Shown: one piece after another, positions 12,431 to 25,000 of the stretch
How positions within the stretch are numbered: the stretch's first letter is position 1
How the letters are laid out: every line of letters begins with the position of its first letter
NCBI GenBank assembly: GCA_022661535.1
Contig: JAKULF010000003.1
Coordinates: forward strand, 1,426,001-1,490,000
Reading direction: 5' to 3'
DNA: 64,000 nucleotides
Source of the DNA: Eutypa lata
Taxonomy: Eukaryota; Ascomycota; Sordariomycetes; Xylariales; Diatrypaceae
The notes under the pieces: generated by a model
What the model saw: only the letters and a program-made list of their open reading frames with translations
The model's database searches: none
Told to the model about the DNA's origin: nothing
Program-made: the position numbers and the translations under genes

Positions 12431-12759
12431 AACGTTTTTTAAATTAATATATTATTATTATTATTTTAATTATTTAATAAAAAGTTATTTAAAAGTAATA
12501 TTATATAAAAAATATTAAAAGCGTTATAATTTTTTTAATTAAAATAATAATAATAATATATTAATTTAAAAAACGTTTTAATATTTATTTATATAAAAAG
12601 TTATTAAATTAATATATTATTATTATTATTTTAATTATTTAATAAAAAGTTATTTAAAAATAATATTATATAAAAAATATTTAAAACGTTATAATTTTTT
12701 TAATTAAAATAATAATAATAATATATTAATTTAAAAAGCGTTTTTTATTAAAATTAATA

Positions 12760-12800
<41 letters not shown>

Positions 12801-12840
12801 TAATTATTTCGAAAAAAAATTATTTAAAAATAATATTATA
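12431..12840. repeat. Tandem units with exact inverted arms inside the AT block
   Basis: A segment with arms at about 12431-12472 and 12535-12577 forms an exact inverted repeat of roughly 41 bp. Each arm contains (ATT/AAT)n flanked by AACGTTTTTTAAATTAAT or its complement. The same left arm plus the AAAAAGTTATTTAAAA.TAATATT spacer recurs about 160 bp later (12600-12745), and a third, longer ATT run follows at 12757-12800. The pattern is partly tandem and partly palindromic. Confidence 0.7.
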
Positions 12841-15800
12841 TAATAAAAGTTTTAAAAATTATATTTTTAATAATATAATAAATAATTATAATATATTAAT
12901 TTAAAAAGTATTTTAATATATTTTTATAAAATAATTTTTATAAAGTAATTTATTAATTTTAAATTCGTATAATTTTAATTTATTTTTAAAATAATTATTA
13001 AAACTTTTATATATATATTAATTTATAATTTATTTATATTTAAATTTTTAAATTTATTAAATTTAATTTCGTTTTATTATAAATTATTTTATAAAAAAAT
13101 ATATATTATAAATAATTAATAAGTTAAAAATTATTAAATAAATTTAAATCGTTATAATTTAAAATTTATTTTTATTTTTTAATTAATTAAAATTTTAATA
13201 AAAAATTAATATTTAAAGTTATAATAATTTAAAAATTAAAATAATTTAATAAAATTTTTAAAATATTAATTTAAAACTTAAATATTAATATTTATTTAAA
13301 TATTTAAAGTTAAATTAAAAAAATTAATTAATTAATTAAAAATACTTTATAATATAAAATATTATAAATTATTTTATACGTTATTAAAAATAATTATTAT
13401 TTATTTAATTATAATTTTTAATTAATTTTTTAATAAATAAATAAATAAATAAATATTTTTATAATAATAAAATAATAAAATAATAAAAACTTATTTATTT
13501 TAATAATTATAATAATTATAAATTATATAAATTTTATTATTTAATTTTAATATTATAAAAATATTAAATATAAAAAAACATTTAAATTTTATTAATTATA
13601 TAAAATTTTAAATTAAAAAAAATAATAATAAATAAAAACGTATAATAAATATAATTATAAAAAAAATTATTTAATAAAGTTATATATTAATTAATTTTTT
13701 ATTATATTTATTATAATAATTACGTTTTATTATAATTTTTATTAATAAATTTTTTATTAAATATATATATATTATAATAATTATAATTTTTATAATATTA
13801 TTATAATAATTTTATTTTTAAATAATTTAAAAAATTATTATTTAAAACTTTTAATTTTTTTTATAATTTTTTTAATTAATATTTTAATAAATATAATATT
13901 TTAAATTCGTTTTTTTAATTTTAAAAATATTTAATTTTAATTTTTTTTAATTATTAATAATAAATTTAAAATAATAAATAATTTATATATATATTTTATA
14001 AATAATTATTTTATTTTTATAAAAATAATATAAATTATAAAAATTTAAAAATATATATTTTTTAAAAATTAAAATTTAATAATAAAAGCGAAATAAATAT
14101 TTAAAAAGATATATATTTAAAATATATATTTTTTATTTATTTTATTTAATATAAACTTTTTAAAAAATTATATTAAAAAATAATAATTTTATTTAAATTT
14201 AAATTATTATTAATTATTAATATTAATAATATTTATATTAAAATATATTTTTAATAATTTATAAATTTAATTATTTTTAAAAAAATATATTAAATTTTAA
14301 TTTTAATTATATAATTTTATAATATTTATTTATTAATTATTTAATAAAAAATATTAATATAATAAAATTATTAATTTAAATAATTTAATAAATTTAATAA
14401 TTTTTTATATTTTAAATATAAAACTTTTTATATTAAGTTTATTATTAAATTTATAAAAAATTATAAAAAGAATTATTTAATACGTTTTTATTAAAAACTT
14501 TTTATAATTATATATATAAATAATAATAAAAAAATTTAATTTTTTAATAATTATATTATATTATTAATAAATTTAAAAATATTTATTTTATTTTATTTTA
14601 AATTAATTTTAAATTATTTATAAATATTATTTATTTTTTAATAAATTAAAATAATAAAATTCTTTTTAATTATTATATTTAAAAAAACGATACGATTTTT
14701 CGTTTATAAATAAATTACGAAAATCGTTTTTTTAAACGAATTTTTTTTTTATAAAATAAAAATTATTATAATTAATTTAATTTTTAAAAAACCTTTAATT
14801 TATTAAAATTTAAATTTAAAAGTTATTATATATATAAAATAATTAAATTATTAAAATTAATTAAAAATTCTTTTATAATTAAATTTTATATTATTATTAT
14901 AATTTATTTTTAAATTATAACGTTTTATTTTTATATATATAAGTTTTATAAATTTATAAATTTATAAATTTATAAATTATAAATTTAATTATTATTTAAA
15001 TTATTTAATTAAAAATTAAATAATTTAAATTTAAAAGTTTAAAAGTTTATAAATTATAAATTAATAAATTTATAAATAAATTATAAATTTAAAAAATAAT
15101 TAATAAATTTAAAAATATTAAATATATAAATTAAACAAATATATATTTAATAAATTATAATTATAAATTATATATATATTTTTTAAAATAAATATTTTTT
15201 TTATATTTATTATTATTAAAATATTAAGTATTAATATACGCGATATATTTTTAATTAATTTTTATATATAAATAATTATAATTACGTATTAATTATAAAC
15301 TTTTTACGTATAAATTATATATAAATTATAATAAAAAAATCGTTTATTATATATTAATAATTATTTATAACTTTAAATAAAATCTTTTATTAAACTTTTA
15401 AAAATCTTTAAATTTAATTAAATATTATTAATATTTATAATTAATAATAAACTTTTTTAATTATATTATAATAATAATATAACGTTATAATATAAATCGC
15501 ATTTAATTATAACGTTACGTTATATTAATTAATTTTATTATTAATTATTATTATTTAATAATAATTATTATATTTATTAAAAGAAATTATATTTAATTAA
15601 TTTTTATAAAGTTATTATAAAGTTAAAAAAAATAATAAAAATTATAATTATTAATAAAAATAAAATAAGTTTTTATTAATTAATAAAATAAAATAAATTT
15701 ATTAATTATTTTATTTATTAATTATTTTTAAATAAAGTTATTTAAAAGTTTATTTAATTAAATCGCGACGAAATCGTAATTAAAATAATAATAATTAATT

Positions 15801-16335
15801 ATTATAAAAGTTAAATTTATAAATAAATAAATTAAATTTAATAATAATATATTATAAATTAATAATTAATAAAATTTTTATTAATCGCGCGATATTTTTT
15901 TTATTAAAAGATAATTAAAATTATATCGTTATTATTAAATATTTATTATAAAAAAAACTTTAAATTTAAATTTTAAAAATAATAAATTAATAAAATAATT
16001 ATTAAAAAATTAAAAAAATATATTTAATTAAAAATTATTATAATAATAAATATATATTTTTAAAGTATTTATTACGTTATTAATTATTATTTAATAACGT
16101 AATTAAATTATATAAATTAATAACGTAATTAAATAATTTAAATTTAATATAAAATAACTTTTAATTAAAATAAATTTAAAAATTAATATTAAAAAATTAA
16201 ATAATAATAATTATATTATAACTTTATAATTTTTAATAATTAAAAAATTTAAATAATAATTAATTAATATATTAAATAATATATTAAATTAAAAGATAAA
16301 TAAATTTATAATTTTCTTTTATAAATATTTAATTT

Positions 16336-16337
16336 TA

Positions 16338-16386
<49 letters not shown>
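16336..16386. repeat. ATT microsatellite
   Basis: About sixteen uninterrupted ATT triplets within the AT-rich block. A similar run lies at about 12757-12800. It is consistent with slippage in decayed sequence. Confidence 0.85.
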
Positions 16387-16388
<2 letters not shown>

Positions 16389-18488
16389 TTTATATTAATA
16401 ATTTATTATATTAATTATATTAATTTAAATATAAATATATAATATATTTTCGATTTATATTTTACGTATTAAAAATTTAATATTTAATATTATAATTAAA
16501 ATATTATAAAAACTTATAAAATAAATTATAATTTAATAATTTAATAAAATAAAATTAAATAATTAAAATTTTAATGTTTTTTTAACTTTAAATAAATCGT
16601 AATTAAATCGTTATAATTAAATTATTAAATTATTAATTATATATTATAATAAATATTAAAAATAAAAATTATTAAATTAAATTAATAATTATTTTAATTT
16701 TTAAATAAAAATTATTTTTTTATTTTTATTAATTTTTATAATAATAAATTTAATTTTTATAATTAATTAATAATAATTATTTATTAATTAATAAAAATTT
16801 AAATTATTAAATTAAAATATTAATTATTTCGTAATTTAAACGTAATTTATTATTAAATTAATAATATTAATTTCGTTAAAAATTAATTTATTTATATTAA
16901 TTATCGTAAAGTTTAAATTTTAAAATAAACGATAATAAATTATTTAAAAACTTTTTATATAATTAAATTATAATTAAATTAATATATAATAATATATTAA
17001 AAAAGTTAAATTTAAAAATAATATTTTATAAGTTTAATAATTAATTAAGATTTATTAATCGCGTAATATTTTTCTTTTTATCGAAAAATAATTAAAATTA
17101 TATTATTAACGTTAAATATTTATTATAAAAAAAAACTTTAAATTTAATTTTTAAAAATAATAAATTAAAAAATAATAATCGTTAAAAAATTAAAAAAATT
17201 TTTTTACGAAAAAAAATAATTAAACTTTTAATTATTAAATTAAATAACTTTTAATTTTAATTAAATAAATATAAAATATATATTTAAATTAATATTTATT
17301 TTTTTTCGTTTTAAATTTATTTTAATTTTAATTTATATATAAAAATAATTAAAATTATTATTATAATAAATTTATAAAAATAAAAAGTTAATATTATTTA
17401 TAATTATATTTTTAAAAAATAATATTTTTATAATATAATATTTTAAAATTAATTTAATTAAAAAAGTTTAATAAATTTTTAATAAATAAAAAAATTATTT
17501 TTAAAAGTTATAATTAATAAAATTTATAATTTTTTTTAACTTTTTATATATATTTAATATATATTTATATTATTTTATTATTTAATTATAAAACGAATAA
17601 ATATATTATATAATAATTAATTTTATTATTATTTTTTAATTTAAAAATAATAATTATTTAATATATAAGTTTTTTATTTATATATTTTTAATATTAAAAC
17701 TTTTTATTTTTAATATTTAATAAAATTATAATTAAAAACGATATAATATTATTTTAAATTATATAATAAATATAATCTTTTATATTATATAATAATATTA
17801 TTTTATTATATAATATATATTATATTAATTTTTAATAATAATTTAAAAATATATATATATAATTATTTTTTAAATTTTTATTATTATATATAAACGCTTT
17901 TAATGTTTTAAATATTTTAAATAATTAATATATATTAATATATTATTAATTAAAAATTAAATTAAAAATTAATATTATATATTTATTTTAAAATATGAAA
18001 TATTTATATATATATTAAATTATATTAAATTAAATTAAATTATTATTATATACTTTTTATTTTTATTAATATAAAAATATTTTAAATTATATTATAATTA
18101 TTATTTTAAATTTTATTATATAATATATAAATTTATATAATTATTTAAAATATAAAATGTTTAATTTTAATTTTAAAAATATATTTAAAAATATTAAATA
18201 TTAATGTAAAATTAAAATAAAATAACTTTTATATAAAGTTTTAATAATATAATATTAAAAAATTAACGTTATATAATAATAAAAACTTTTATATTTTATT
18301 ATTTAATATTTTTAAATATTAAATATTATTATTTATAAAAAATATTATATTTATTATTAAATATTTATTATTATAAATATTTTATTTTATTTTTTAATTT
18401 TAATAAAAAGTATTAACTTTTTAATTTTTTATATTTTTAATATTTAATATCTTTAAAGAATAAAACCATTGTTTTATAAAGAAATCTC

Positions 18489-18510
18489 GATTTTATAAGC
18501 TTATAAAATC
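18489..18510. repeat. Perfect 22-bp palindrome at the right edge of the AT block
   Basis: An exact self-complementary stretch centred on AAGCTT, with ATAAAATC and GATTTTAT outer arms, lies where composition begins to return to normal. It may be a relic of an element end. No matching copy was found at the left edge. Confidence 0.7.
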
Positions 18511-18575
18511 TCTCAATTTTAATAATTAATTTAAAAGTATTATAAAGAAATACGTAAAAAGAACTTTAAAAGTAT

Positions 18576-19246
18576 GCAAATGAAGGGCCTGTGCATTAGA
18601 ACATCGCCCCCCTCTAGACCCCCTCTGACACTCTCCCTTGATGTAGCTTCTACAGAGTCAACATCATTACACATTTACAAATTCCCCTTTCAATATAATA
18701 CATATTAAACAAGATTGTCATGTAATTCAGCCTTATAAAGTCACGTTCAAGTCTTATCTAACTTGTTAATATCCAAGGGTGAACAACATCTAAGCCGTCA
18801 TTGGTTTATATACGTTGATATGACGAACTTATGCTCCCCCCCTTCTTTTCTTTGGAAGTTAGGCCGGATACCACCCACATTGCCCCCTTAGCTGTAGTGT
18901 CCGTTATTGTAACGCTGAACGGGGAAACTCTCGGTAGTACTTACCATACAATGATTGTCTATGGATCGTTACGGTAAGAACAATACAATATCCGCATACT
19001 TCATACTTGGCTAGCGATTTAGGGGTATATAATGCGACAAATATGTATTTTGTCTACCAGCCTCGCCACTTGATCTTCTGTCGTACACATATTACGTGGT
19101 AGAATTTAATTACGCGAACATATGCTTATCCGGTAACAAGGCTGAGAAGATCGCTGCCTGGCTACTACATTCTGTTACACAACCATTTCCTACGCGTCTT
19201 TCAGGCCTGACGGACCAATCTCTCTCAGATGCAACCCACCCTCTCA
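18576..19246. other. Intergenic, no supported gene
   Basis: A normal-composition stretch between the AT block and the 3' end of the second rhodopsin-domain gene. No conserved motif or RNA was recognised. Confidence 0.45.
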
Positions 19247-20629
19247 CTACACTACATGAATCTGCCTCTGCACCTGTATTCCAGACGATTCTGGAGTAGG
19301 GAAGTCGCTTAGAGCGTGCACTTCAGCCTGTCGTGTCACTTCGGGCCAGGCGAGGGCTCTGGTCCTGTTATCCTCATCCAGGTGCTCCCAGCCCTGCTGA
19401 GACTCACCCGATGGATTGCGCCCCTTACGCTTACTCGATCCCTTTGTATTTGTCGAATCTGATTTTGACCCGAACCCCGAAAACCGCCCGAAAGTCGCGT
19501 AGTTGATCATCTGCGAGGATATTCGGCTCCAGAAAGCGGAAGTCGGGAGTATGGGTGTATATACGGGCAGACAGCAGCAGAGTAGGGCGACGAACATTTG
19601 TACACCGCTCCAGAGCGACACCATGCTGAAGGCATCTAGCAGGCGTGTGAGTTAGTCGCTATACTTTGGGGGTGGAAGTCGCTAGACATGGAAGACTTCT
19701 CTTACAAAGGACATCTGTAGAATAAGTGATAGCGATCTTGATGATCCCTATTACTCCAACCCTAGAGGTAGAATATGGAGCCACGGTCAGGAAAACACTA
19801 CAACTTGAATGGTAGCAGCAGGGAAACCACTCACAGGGAACCTAGCCCGAAAACGACTCTAAGTCTCCATTTCATGGTAGACGATAGCTGAAGTGGCCGG
19901 ATCATAAATATTGCGAGGACCACCATGGCAAAGTCAATCAGCGAGTTCGGCAACTCGCCTCCAAGGACTATCAGCCCGTCCTCTTTACAGCTACCCGGCA
20001 CCGAGCGATCAAAGTATCGCTCGAATGGGTGGCAGAGTAGAGCCTGGAAGATGCAGAGCAGGATGAACACGATCGTCTGCACTCCTCCAAGCACGTAAAT
20101 CCAAACTCTGTATGCTGTGCGGACGCCAAAAATGCGATAATACAGAGCCAAAACGCTAAGCTTCAGAGACGTCATGTGTGCAAAGTAGGAGTAGAGTGCA
20201 ACCATGTCCCACTGTTTATTTCAACATGAATCTTTTCTTCGTGCGAGAGAAGAATAAAGGAGGTATATTAGATGTCGAACATACCTGGCGCATATGCTTA
20301 TAATCTGAAGGACTCTCCCTGATCTCCTCGGCAATCTCACGTCCGTTGAGAATGCTGATGGCTACTCGTGGTTCACGGAAGGCATTAGCATATGATCTAT
20401 CCGATAATACAAAGACAAAAGCAAACTTACCCATCAACCCCCCAAGATTGGTCGTGATGAAGAACACGGTAGCGACAACCGCTAACCAGTCTTCGATACT
20501 AGGTTTCCGGGAGGCGCGATGGGTCGCGACGAATCGCAGAATTGTTACCAAGATACCCAGGGGTGTGAAAATGGTCAACACGATGAACTGTGACATCTGG
20601 GTGGAATTTCTCCATATTCTGAAAGCCAT
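19247..20629 (-). CDS. PTH11/SAT4-type rhodopsin-domain integral membrane protein (second copy)
   Basis: Five exons close in frame to about 365 aa: 20629-20431, 20361-20285, 20211-19835, 19761-19706 and 19635-19247. The N-terminus is MAFRIWRNSTQ, then come about seven hydrophobic spans. Family marks include ATHRASRKPSIEDWLAVVA, SLKLSVLALYYRIFG, a FQALLCHPFERYFD loop with its cysteine, NSLIDFAMVVLAIFMI, and a late CCCLPVYTPIL span. The final exon adds a polar, Ser/Lys-rich cytoplasmic tail of roughly 90 aa. The family is membrane-bound and largely uncharacterised. Lying immediately beside the PKS, with a relative at the far left edge of the cluster, it may mark the original cluster contents. 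The two proteins differ clearly in sequence, so they are not a recent duplication. Confidence 0.8.
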
Positions 20630-22065
20630 ATTCGCTGTGTTTTTCCCGCAGCCGACGTAGACAGCCTATCTGTATGATCACGTATTTGGTGTTGGTATAA
20701 GAAGACAACCATAGGGGCGAATGCACGAGGCAAAGTAGACACTGGTGGTCATCATCTTTACTTGATCAGACTCATATTTGACTGTAGAGAGAAAATTATA
20801 GGAATAGAAGAAGAAAGGCTCGGAGGTGGGGATTTAGAAGCTGATTGGTCTATAAGGAGATGTTAGTAATTATCGATACTACCCAATATGTAAATCTTTG
20901 GGGAGGGGGGGGGATCAAGCTGTACTTACAACTTCATTGGAGACTCACTAGATCTTCACGAATCGTTCCTTTTAGAGAGAAAGAGATAAGTGAATGTAGA
21001 GACACAATAGAAGGAACCGGGGAGTACAGCATGACGAAGGATAGTTGGTCCCGGGGAGCTCGGCAGAAACCAGAGTTTAGAAACTGCTGCAGGATGTGGT
21101 AGGATCCTTGATCCTTCGAGCCGTAAGCCATGTGAAATAGCGACTATGAGCCATGAGCTTATGCTTGTGAGACGCGGACACTCCCTATTTTGACTGGAAA
21201 TGCAGGGTAGCCTTGTAATGACAAAGTATACCATGAGAGGCGGTTGTATAGCATACATTATGAGTTACATAGCATCCTCCTGTAATTGTGGAGAAACTGC
21301 TTTGTTGGGGAGTAGTTGATGTAAATAACACAAGGCAGGCAGGTAAATCTGCATCTCCGCTGCTAAATGAAACCCAAAAGTGGCTTAGCATACTCGGTTG
21401 GGGTCTTCCGAGTGCCAGTGTCACATTGCACAATGCTGTTATTATCTGGATTTGCCTCTACTTGCGACTAGACGATTAAGACTGGCTGTTATTGGTCGCT
21501 CTCCATGCAGGCTGAGGTACAACCAACGATTCTACTACTAACAAAATAAACAGAAATGGAAAGAATACTACGTAATTAGAAGTATCTTTTGGGGTAGTTA
21601 CTTTGATTGTCGTTGATTGGGACACGATTAAAGAGGATGATGTTTGGCAATGGTTAAGTACCCGATGTGGATTTAGCGTTGGCTCTATGGCGAACCGGCT
21701 TCCAAGCTTAAGTTAGGTAGGCTACTGATATAATATGCCGTTTATATTAAGCCATATCGTTGCTACATCCGTTAATTACTGCGCGTTAAACGGGTTGTAA
21801 TATCCGCTTGCGGTATCGTCGTACTAATGTGTTCACCGTGCCCCCTAAAACAGTGAGAACTCGTTTCCATAACTAGCAGAAGCCTTGAGGCTATAAATGC
21901 AGTACAACTTGTGTATGATAAACATGCGGGCGAATCCTAGAGTTCACTGAGCTTACATATTGTTTTAAACAGTTCACATGGACTCACCATCCGGTCTCAT
22001 GAACTAAATGTAGCAAGGCTCTCGTTTGTTTGTACCTCTTGTATACCCTCTCAATCAACACCATC
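20630..22065. other. PKS upstream region
   Basis: 1.4 kb between the divergent rhodopsin-domain gene and the PKS start. It includes a G-run near 20903-20910 and small frames with no recognisable product. It should hold both promoters. Confidence 0.5.
21892..21898 (+). promoter_or_regulatory. Candidate TATA box of the PKS
   Basis: TATAAAT lies about 170 bp before the PKS ATG at 22066, a reasonable distance for a fungal promoter. Supported by position and sequence only. Confidence 0.4.
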
Positions 22066-25000
22066 ATGGCTGTTAGGGGACAGGACATTGCTATCATCGG
22101 GACTGGGTGTCGATTTGCTGGCGGTGCCACCTCCCCGTCCAAGCTGTGGGATCTACTGAGTGCCCCGCGACTTGTCGCAAGCGAGGTCCCGGCTCTTAAG
22201 GGCTTCTACCATGACGACAGGCATTACCACGGCCATGCCAATGTTAAGGAGGCATATCTACTGGCAGGAGAGGGAGTGGTCCGGCGTTTCGACGCTGCTT
22301 TCTTTAGCATCAACCCGCTGGAAGCAAAAGCCCTAGACCCACAGATTCGCTTGCTGCTCGAGACTGTCTACGAGGCACTTGAAGCCGCTGGACAAACTAT
22401 TGACGGGCTAAAGGGATCTGACACAGCCGTATACGCCGGTCAGAGTGCCAATGACTACCAACTGCTAATGTACAGAGACTTAGAGAGCACGGCCACATAT
22501 CATGCCACTGGCACATCACGATCGATGCTTTCCAACCGGGTCTCTTACTTTTTTGACTGGCATGGCCCATCTATGACCAGTAAGTAGCCTCTATGTTAGA
22601 CGTGTCATTTTCCCTAGCATTACTTAAGGGTTTCCTTCCTTGCTCTGGTTGTCGTGCCCTTGAAATACGTGCTGTTGATTTACGATAAAAAGTGGTTATT
22701 AACTTTATACTCTAAGTCGATACGGCATGCAGCTCTAGTTTAGTTGCACTCCATCACGCTGTTCAACAGTTACGACTAGGCCATTCTCGCGCGGCCGTCG
22801 TGGCAGGCTCTAACCTCCTTTACGATGTTGGTGATTTTATCGCGGAATCTAACTTCCAAATGCTTTCACCGGATGCTCGATCACGCATGTGGGACGCCGA
22901 TGCGAACGGTTATGCGCGAGGAGAAGGTGTTGCTACATTACTACTCAAAACTCGCCAGGCCGCTGAGGCCGACGGGGATCATATCGAATGCATAATTCGG
23001 GAGACAGCATTGAATCAGGACGGGAGGACACCAGGACAGACTATGTAAGTGAGCATGCACCTGCCCCATGGTGTCATATGTCGTTTCTGGCTCTTTAACC
23101 CAATCTTATGACTGGTTCCTATACAGGCCAAGCGCAGCGGCTCAGACGCAGCTTATTCGAGATTGTTACGCACGTGCTGGGCTGGACCTGACGAATCCTG
23201 GCCATCACCCGCAATATTTTGAGGCCCATGGTACTGGGACACCCGCTGGTGATCCGATTGAGGCGGAAGCCATCCGTTCTGCTTTCATCACCAACAAGAA
23301 AATGCAGGAATATGGCTTACCTGTGCTACCGCTCTTCGTAGGCAGTAGCAAGACCGTCATTGGACACACTGAAGCAACAGCTGGTCTTGCCGGGCTGCTG
23401 AAAGCGTCGCTTGCCCTCCAGAACAGCATGATCCCGCCGAATATTCTATTGAATCGCCTCAATCCGCATATCGACTTGTTCCACGATAAGTTGCAGGTTC
23501 CGATATCGCTGATACCATGGCCGGTTCTGAAAGGGGTCAGCCCTCGCCGAGCGAGCGTGAACAGGCAAGGCACCAATATAAGTTTATATTTTCACTTTTT
23601 TGTCTCACTTCACTAACCGCTGTACTACACTAGTTTTGGTTTTGGGGGCACCAACGCTCACGCCATTCTCGAGAGCTATATAGCACCAGTCCATCTGTTA
23701 CACCCTGCCCAAACTTCATCGAACCTATTTGTCCCCTTCGTCTTCTCTGCAGCTTCGGAAGCCTCCCTGAAATCCTATCTGTCTACGTTCCGCCATTATC
23801 TATGCATGAACGAGAGTATTCGTGATCTCCGATCTATCACCTATACATTGAACGCACGACGAACACGTTTTTCTGTAGGTACCGCCATAGTAGCATCCAC
23901 TGCAGATGAACTATGTACGAAGATCGAACGAAAATTAGAGGCGTCAGTGTCCAACCCCGAAAATCGTGTTGGGGTTAGGGTAGTACGGCCGACCACAGAT
24001 GCCGAGAAGCCTAGAATACTAGGCGTGTTTACAGGACAAGGGGCTCAATGGGCTCAAATGGGCCTAGACTTGATCATCGCATCAGCTGCTTCAAGACGTG
24101 TTATAGAACGTCTCCAGAATCGACTTGACCGCATTCATAATCCACCCAAGTGGTCACTCCTCAGAGAATTACAGGAATCAGGTTCATCACGTGTTATGGA
24201 GGCCTCAATTTCTCAACCTCTCTGCACAGCAATACAAATCCTTCAAGTTGATCTAATCCGGGAAGCGGGAATTCAGTTTACCGCCGTTGTCGGTCATTCA
24301 TCCGGGGAGATTGCGGCGGCCTATGCGGCGGGTTTGATATCTGCAGAAGACGCCATATGCATTGCATACTACCGTGGGCTGCACTCAGACCTCTCAAAAG
24401 GCCTCAACGGGCAGAAGGGTTCAATGATGGCTGTCGGGACATCTGCCGATGATATCCAGAACCTCCTTGATTTCCCCGAGTTTCAGGGCCGAGCTTGTAT
24501 AGCTGCTATTAATTCAGAAACGAGCATAACTATCTCTGGTGACGAAGACGTTGTCGAGGAACTGGAAATAGTCTTGAAAGACGAGCAAAAGTTTGTCAGA
24601 CGTTTAAAAGTTGATAAGGCCTACCACTCCCATCATATGCAGGCTTGCTCTGCCAAGTACCTTGACTCCCTGACATCTTTGAACTTGCAACTCGGTCCTG
24701 GCGGCCAGGCTACTTGGTATTCTAGCGTTTCTGGACAGGAGATGTGCAACTTCGATTTGCTTAAGGGGCCATATTGGGATAGCAATATGGTCAAGCCGGT
24801 ACTGTTCATGCAAGCCGTAGATAGCGCTTGTGCTTCTATCGGATCACTAGATCTCGTGATCGAATTAGGCCCTCATCCAGCGCTTAGGGGGCCGACACTT
24901 CAGACTATACAGAACCGACTACTATATGAAGTTCCTTATACCGGTTTATTTCACCGCTCCGTCTCAGCCGTCACATCTTTTGCCGAGAGCCTCGGTTACA

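Larger units (their letters stand above)
12120..18575. repeat. RIP-saturated AT-rich block, probably decayed transposon copies
   Basis: About 6.4 kb is almost pure A+T. Surviving C and G occur mainly as CG, CT and AC/GT, AG contexts, while CA and TG are nearly absent; by eye only isolated cases appear, for example near 13566, 15136, 15499, 16572, 17903 and 18158. That is the footprint expected when RIP converts CpA to TpA on both strands. Related but diverged segments at about 15885-16030 and 17050-17215, both with a CGCG/CGCGTAATATTT-type start and an AAACTTTAAATTTAA core, suggest at least two old copies of one element. No open frame survives. It interrupts the polyketide cluster between the P450 and the second rhodopsin-domain gene. 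Confidence 0.88.

Noticed and set aside
12431..12840. CRISPR-like array
   Set aside because: The repeats are simple A/T words with inverted arms, without unique spacers, in a fungal genome.
12120..18575. Centromere core or mitochondrial insertion
   Set aside because: The near absence of CA/TG with surviving CG fits RIP better, and no mitochondrial gene text is visible. A centromere edge cannot be fully excluded without the chromosome context.
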